Positions 41,726 through 46,173 of a DNA stretch of 46,173 nucleotides are shown piece by piece. A program made the translations under genes and the position numbers. The stretch is from a virus, in IMG/VR virus record IMGVR_UViG_3300043446_001882, positions 1 through 46,173 of that record. One strand, written 5' to 3'. The notes under the pieces are model-generated. The model worked only from the letters and a program-made list of their open reading frames with translations. It searched no databases and was not told the DNA's origin. The number at the start of each line of letters is the position of its first letter. Positions within the stretch are counted from its first letter, which is position 1.

Positions 41726-44700
41726 ATGCCTATTACAAAAACTATAAATTTTCTACCAGGGGTATTTCAGTCTGACACCAACAGAAAATTTTTAAATGCC
41801 ACGGTAGACCAGCTAGTCACAGAACCAAATTTGATTCCGATAAACGGATATGTGGGAAGAAAATTTGCACCAGGATTTTCTAGCATAAACTCTTATGTAC
41901 TAGAACCAAGTGCAGATAGAGCCGATTATCAACTTGAGCCCAGTGTTGTTGTTAAAAATACTACCAGTAACGAAGTAGAATTCCAGACCACTTATCCTGA
42001 AGTATTACAAAAACTTGATTTTTATGGCGGCAAGACAACCAACCAAGACACATTATGGACCAGCGATTTTTATAGTTACAATCCTAGAATAAATGCAGAT
42101 GCATTTATTAATTTTGGACAATACTATTGGTTACCAAACGGGCCCACAGCAGTAGATGTCTATGCAGGAAATGCAGATTTAGAAAGAACATTTTATGTCT
42201 ACCCAGACAGCAGCTTAAATGTTTATAACATCAGTGGGTATGGAACAGTGCCAAATCCAGACATTGTTCTTGTTAGGGGCGGAAATTACAAATTTATTGT
42301 AAATCAACCAGGTAAATCATTTTACATACAGACAAGCCCGGGCGTGTCCGGACTCAGCAACAAAACTAATCAAAGCACCAGACAAATTCTAGGAGTTACT
42401 AACAACGGCACAGACAACGGCACAGTTTCTTTTAATGTACCTAATGCAATAGATCAGGATTTTTACACTTCTATGCCAGTTGTGCAACTAGTAGACCTAG
42501 TGAGCACAGTCAGCTATGCTGATTTGCAGGGAAAATTATTATCTGAAATAAAAAATCAGTACGGCGGCATAGACGGTCAAAATGCGAACCTGAACGGAAA
42601 GTATTTAATTTTTGGAAATTATAGACCGGATGACGCAGCTTGGACCAGTGGTTCTACCGTAGTTTCTACCAGTGAAAGATACGGTATTTGGAAAATTGTA
42701 TTAACCCCATCGGGCGTAGATTATATTTTTAATTTAGTGTACTATGTTCCAATACCAGAAAACAACAAAGTAATCATATTGTCGGGTATCGAGTATGGTA
42801 ACACAGAATGGTATACGAATGCTCAGGCAAGATTAGAATTGATTCCAGTAATTACAGCTCCATTGACTGAGTTATATTATCAAGACAGCGAAGATCCTAG
42901 CCAATACGGCGTGATAAAACTAGTAGAAGCGGCTGGTAATTATATCAACGTAGAAACAGAAATACTTGGTAAAACAGGTTATGTTAGCCCCAACGGAGTA
43001 ACATTTACAAACGGTCTTAAAATTGTTTTCGACAGCAGCGTAACTCCGGAATATTATAAGAACAAAGAATATTATGTAGAAGGGGTCGGGTCTGGCATCG
43101 TGCTAGTGGCAGTAAGTGATCTAATTATCAATGCCGCACAAGCTAAAAATAATTATCAACCCGGCCAAAATTTTGTTTTATATGCATCCGCACATTTAAA
43201 TGCAGCAGCAGATCAGTTAACTATAACTACGACTGATAACCCAGACGGTACTAATGTAAAAGTTGGGCAATTTCCTAATAGTGTAAACAGCAATTACATA
43301 ATTGAGCAAGATATAGAATTTAGATACCCATACAGAGCAGGACAAGACGTCCCTGGAGAACATGAAAATTTATTGTTTTCTGCAGATAATATTGGAGTAA
43401 CTTTACCGGGCATAGTAATTAACGGTGTTAGCAACGGTGCAACGGTACCCGGGCAGAATAACACTGTTTGGCATTACGACACTAATCAAGTTTTAGTGAA
43501 TGGGCAAGACATTTACGGTGGTTACACTTCGGATACCGGTCGCTATGCATATACTAGCAGTAATTTTATCACTGCAAATGCATGGGGAAATTTATCTGGA
43601 TTCATAGACGGTTACACTGATTTAACAACCGGTCACAGTAAATTGATTGGCTTTGCAAAAGATGGTTATCCAATTTACGGACCATTTGGTTATGATAATC
43701 CCACAGATAGTGCCAGTGGCATTATTCGTATGATAAGCTCTTATATTGCAAACAATGATGGCTTATATCGCCCACCTGCTCAGACTGTGACAATAACATC
43801 TGACGTCGTTAGTTCTAACTTTATCACAGTGTCTAGTACTAACGGCATTAATCCTGGTATGCGTATTACTACAAATTCTGGCGGACTAACAGAAGGTACA
43901 TACTGGATTGTAAACAACGGACTTAAGACGGCACAAGGGTTGCCTGATTTTATAGGAACAATTAGTCAAGTTCAATTGAATGCCAATGTTACACTTCCCG
44001 CAGGTACAACATTAACATTTGAATTTTTGCCTGGTGCCTTTATTGAAGATTACACATACGACCAAAACACAGGAACACTGGATCAATATAATGGAAGATT
44101 TTGTGTAACACCCGAGTTTCCTAACGGGACATATGCGTATTTTGCCACACAAAATTCCATTAATGAACCAGTTTATCCTTACATAGTGGGCCCTGCATTC
44201 TACGGTAGTACAGTCATTGACACTAACACCAGTCTTGCAACCCCCGATTACATAATGATAAGCAGGGCCAGCAAAGACTTGAATCCGTGGACAAGAAGAA
44301 ATCGTTGGTTTCATAAAAATGTCTTAGAACAAACAACTGCATATACAAATATAGAACAAATCATTGATTCAGAAAATAGAGCTAAACGGCCTATCATTGA
44401 ATTTGATAGTAATCTTCAATTATTTAATTTTGGAACTACTGCTAAACGCCCAGTAGATATATTTGATACTACCATCGAAACTCCATTTTCAACTGTTGAA
44501 GGAGTAGAAGGCATTTTTGTTGATGGAATCGAATTAGTTGAAGGCATGAGAATAATATTCGGTGCTGATCAAGATCCAAATACAAAGGCTGCTATATGGA
44601 TAGTTAATTTTGTAGACATCTATGACGATGTTACAAAACCCAAAATTATTCATTTAACTCCAGCTGAAGATAGCGCAGTATTAGAAAATGAAACTGTCAG

Positions 44701-46173
44701 CGTTTTTAACGGTGTAATTAATAACGGTAAGAGTTTTTGGTATAACGGATCTGCTTGGTTAGAAAGCCAACAAAAACTTACAGTTAATCAACCGCCACTG
44801 TTTGATGTATTTGACAATGATGACATTAGTTTCAGCGACATAAACAAATACCCAATAGTTAATAATCAGACACGTTTCCAAGGAACTAAGATATTTGGTT
44901 ATAAACTTGGAGAGGGTGCGCCGGATCCTGTTTTGGGATTTTCGTTAGCTTATAAAAATTTTAATAATATTGGCGATATTGAATTTGAAAATTACTACGA
45001 AACCTCAACGTTCTCCTACGGAGAAAATGATAGTACATTAATTAAAAATGTAAATTCAGGTTTTTTACATAAAAATAATGTTGACGGTACAATTAGTAAA
45101 ATTAATACATGGACTAATGTTAATACTCCTACTAGACAAATGCAAGATCTTGCATTTACCTATGATGGTATTACAAACAGGTTCACTATTGACATATTGC
45201 CAGATTTGTCAACAAACGAACCAAACTTAATAGTTTATGTCAACGCTAAACGTTTGCCAATTGCAGATCTTAATGCATATCCTCTTCCTAATAATAATTT
45301 ACTGTTAGTGATAAATCCTTTAAAGATTACTGAAGGGGATAGAATTGATATCCTTGTGTACAACAGCACTGACGTAAGTAAAATTGGATTTTATAATGTT
45401 CCTTATAATTTAAACTATAATCCACAAAATGCATTATTAAAATATCCAACGTTAGGCGAGCTAAGAAATCATATTGGACAACTAAGTCAGAATAATTTAC
45501 TGTTCACTGGTTCGTATCCTGGCGTTAGTAACCTTCGAGATTTGTACATAGAAAATTTTGCTGGAACTATGTTACAGCAAAGTGCTCCTATTTCTTATGC
45601 TAGTATGTTCTTAAGTGATGAAGAATTTAATTTTGTAAGCTCATTACTTAATGCACAACAAGAATACACTAAGTTTAAAAATAAATTTTTAACAATTGCA
45701 GGTAGGACTAGTCAAATTGATACAGCCAGTCCAGTTACTGGTGTTGATTATATTATCAAACAAATCAACATAATTAAAGACAAAACCTTCCCTTGGTATT
45801 ATAGTGATATGGTGCCATATGGAGATAATAAAAACACAATAACTTATAATGTGTTTAATCCTAATCAAAGAAACTACGAAATCACTGAAATTTTCAATAA
45901 CGAAGTAGTGGGTAATAAAGCAATTTTAGTCTATTTGAATTCTACTCAGTTGTTATACGGCATTGATTATTCATTTTTAACTACCGGGCCTGGACTAAGA
46001 ATTTTAGATTCGGTTACTTTAAATATCGATGACACTATTACCATAGTAGAATACTATGACACAGATGGAAATTGGATACCCGAAACTCCGACTAAATTAG
46101 GATTGTATCCTAAGTTTACTCCTGCTATATACACAGACTATACGTACTCAACTCCACAAACATTTATACGAGG
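41726..46173 (+). CDS. Giant virion structural protein with YHYH-type motif, first 1482 residues (runs off right edge)
   Basis: The frame is open from the ATG at 41726 to the window end. The N-terminus (MPITKTINFLPGVFQSDTNR, then KFLNATVDQLV) is typical of the very large structural protein after gp6 in marine T4-like phages. Residues about 553-690 contain VWHYDTNQVLVNG and LIGFAKDGYPIYGPFGYDNP, the hallmark of the YHYH domain family, whose function is unknown. The protein is Asn/Tyr/Thr-rich throughout. It starts 11 bases after gp6 and is probably a baseplate or peripheral tail component. Its true length cannot be given. Confidence 0.78.
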   Translation, partial: MPITKTINFLPGVFQSDTNRKFLNATVDQLVTEPNLIPINGYVGRKFAPGFSSINSYVLEPSADRADYQLEPSVVVKNTTSNEVEFQTTYPEVLQKLDFYGGKTTNQDTLWTSDFYSYNPRINADAFINFGQYYWLPNGPTAVDVYAGNADLERTFYVYPDSSLNVYNISGYGTVPNPDIVLVRGGNYKFIVNQPGKSFYIQTSPGVSGLSNKTNQSTRQILGVTNNGTDNGTVSFNVPNAIDQDFYTSMPVVQLVDLVSTVSYADLQGKLLSEIKNQYGGIDGQNANLNGKYLIFGNYRPDDAAWTSGSTVVSTSERYGIWKIVLTPSGVDYIFNLVYYVPIPENNKVIILSGIEYGNTEWYTNAQARLELIPVITAPLTELYYQDSEDPSQYGVIKLVEAAGNYINVETEILGKTGYVSPNGVTFTNGLKIVFDSSVTPEYYKNKEYYVEGVGSGIVLVAVSDLIINAAQAKNNYQPGQNFVLYASAHLNAAADQLTITTTDNPDGTNVKVGQFPNSVNSNYIIEQDIEFRYPYRAGQDVPGEHENLLFSADNIGVTLPGIVINGVSNGATVPGQNNTVWHYDTNQVLVNGQDIYGGYTSDTGRYAYTSSNFITANAWGNLSGFIDGYTDLTTGHSKLIGFAKDGYPIYGPFGYDNPTDSASGIIRMISSYIANNDGLYRPPAQTVTITSDVVSSNFITVSSTNGINPGMRITTNSGGLTEGTYWIVNNGLKTAQGLPDFIGTISQVQLNANVTLPAGTTLTFEFLPGAFIEDYTYDQNTGTLDQYNGRFCVTPEFPNGTYAYFATQNSINEPVYPYIVGPAFYGSTVIDTNTSLATPDYIMISRASKDLNPWTRRNRWFHKNVLEQTTAYTNIEQIIDSENRAKRPIIEFDSNLQLFNFGTTAKRPVDIFDTTIETPFSTVEGVEGIFVDGIELVEGMRIIFGADQDPNTKAAIWIVNFVDIYDDVTKPKIIHLTPAEDSAVLENETVSVFNGVINNGKSFWYNGSAWLESQQKLTVNQPPLFDVFDNDDISFSDINKYPIVNNQTRFQGTKIFGYKLGEGAPDPVLGFSLAYKNFNNIGDIEFENYYETSTFSYGENDSTLIKNVNSGFLHKNNVDGTISKINTWTNVNTPTRQMQDLAFTYDGITNRFTIDILPDLSTNEPNLIVYVNAKRLPIADLNAYPLPNNNLLLVINPLKITEGDRIDILVYNSTDVSKIGFYNVPYNLNYNPQNALLKYPTLGELRNHIGQLSQNNLLFTGSYPGVSNLRDLYIENFAGTMLQQSAPISYASMFLSDEEFNFVSSLLNAQQEYTKFKNKFLTIAGRTSQIDTASPVTGVDYIIKQINIIKDKTFPWYYSDMVPYGDNKNTITYNVFNPNQRNYEITEIFNNEVVGNKAILVYLNSTQLLYGIDYSFLTTGPGLRILDSVTLNIDDTITIVEYYDTDGNWIPETPTKLGLYPKFTPAIYTDYTYSTPQTFIR

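Noticed and set aside
44012-44314. 100-aa frame on the minus strand
   Set aside because: Antisense inside the giant virion gene, whose plus-strand frame is open and has recognisable YHYH sequence.

Overview
The window is part of the genome of a T4-like contractile-tailed phage (myovirus). The evidence is a set of recognisable T4-type proteins: portal gp20, prohead protease gp21, scaffold gp22, major capsid gp23, recombination proteins gp46 and gp47, late sigma factor gp55, and baseplate proteins gp26, gp51, gp53, gp5, gp25 and gp6. Low G+C in most genes, very long fibre proteins with 'GNVSANGN' and 'ATPIGN' style repeats, a compact gp23 and NATAAATA late-promoter boxes all resemble marine T4-like phages (cyanophage and pelagiphage relatives). 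The host cannot be named from this sequence. No tRNA, rRNA, CRISPR array or insertion sequence was seen.

Layout. (1) 1-13392, minus strand: a fibre and virion-surface block. It holds a partial fibre gene running off the left edge, a 1097-aa fibre protein, a 1735-aa collagen-like fibre, a beta-helix protein and four small virion proteins. (2) 13543-21727, minus strand: the head module in the order gp23, gp22, gp21, acidic core protein, small core protein and gp20 (read right to left as transcribed: 20 to 23), preceded by a 701-aa protein that looks like a tape measure. (3) 21787-22853, plus strand: gp26 and gp51. (4) 22854-23281: a gene-free, unusually G+C-rich stretch full of inverted repeats. 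(5) 23282-31394, minus strand: one tightly packed operon, gp55 - gp47 - three unknown genes - gp46 - two radical-SAM enzymes - SegE-like GIY-YIG nuclease. (6) 31505-46173, plus strand: the baseplate module, with a tail-tube cap protein, gp53, a large hub-like protein, gp5, gp25, a very large gp6 and a giant partial virion protein carrying a YHYH motif.

How it fits together. The operon on the minus strand starts from a host-type promoter (TTGACA, 18-base spacer, TAGTAT). It would make the late sigma factor gp55, which should then recognise the NATAAATA boxes ahead of the baseplate, gp6, fibre and capsid-side genes. The gp55 start codon appears to be ATT, because the conserved N-terminus lies upstream of any ATG, GTG or TTG.

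The best candidates for something undescribed are the pair of twitch/SPASM-type radical-SAM enzymes and three unknown genes woven into the gp46/gp47 recombination operon, and the roughly 430-base structured G+C-rich region beside the SegE-like gene. Neither can be given a function from sequence alone.
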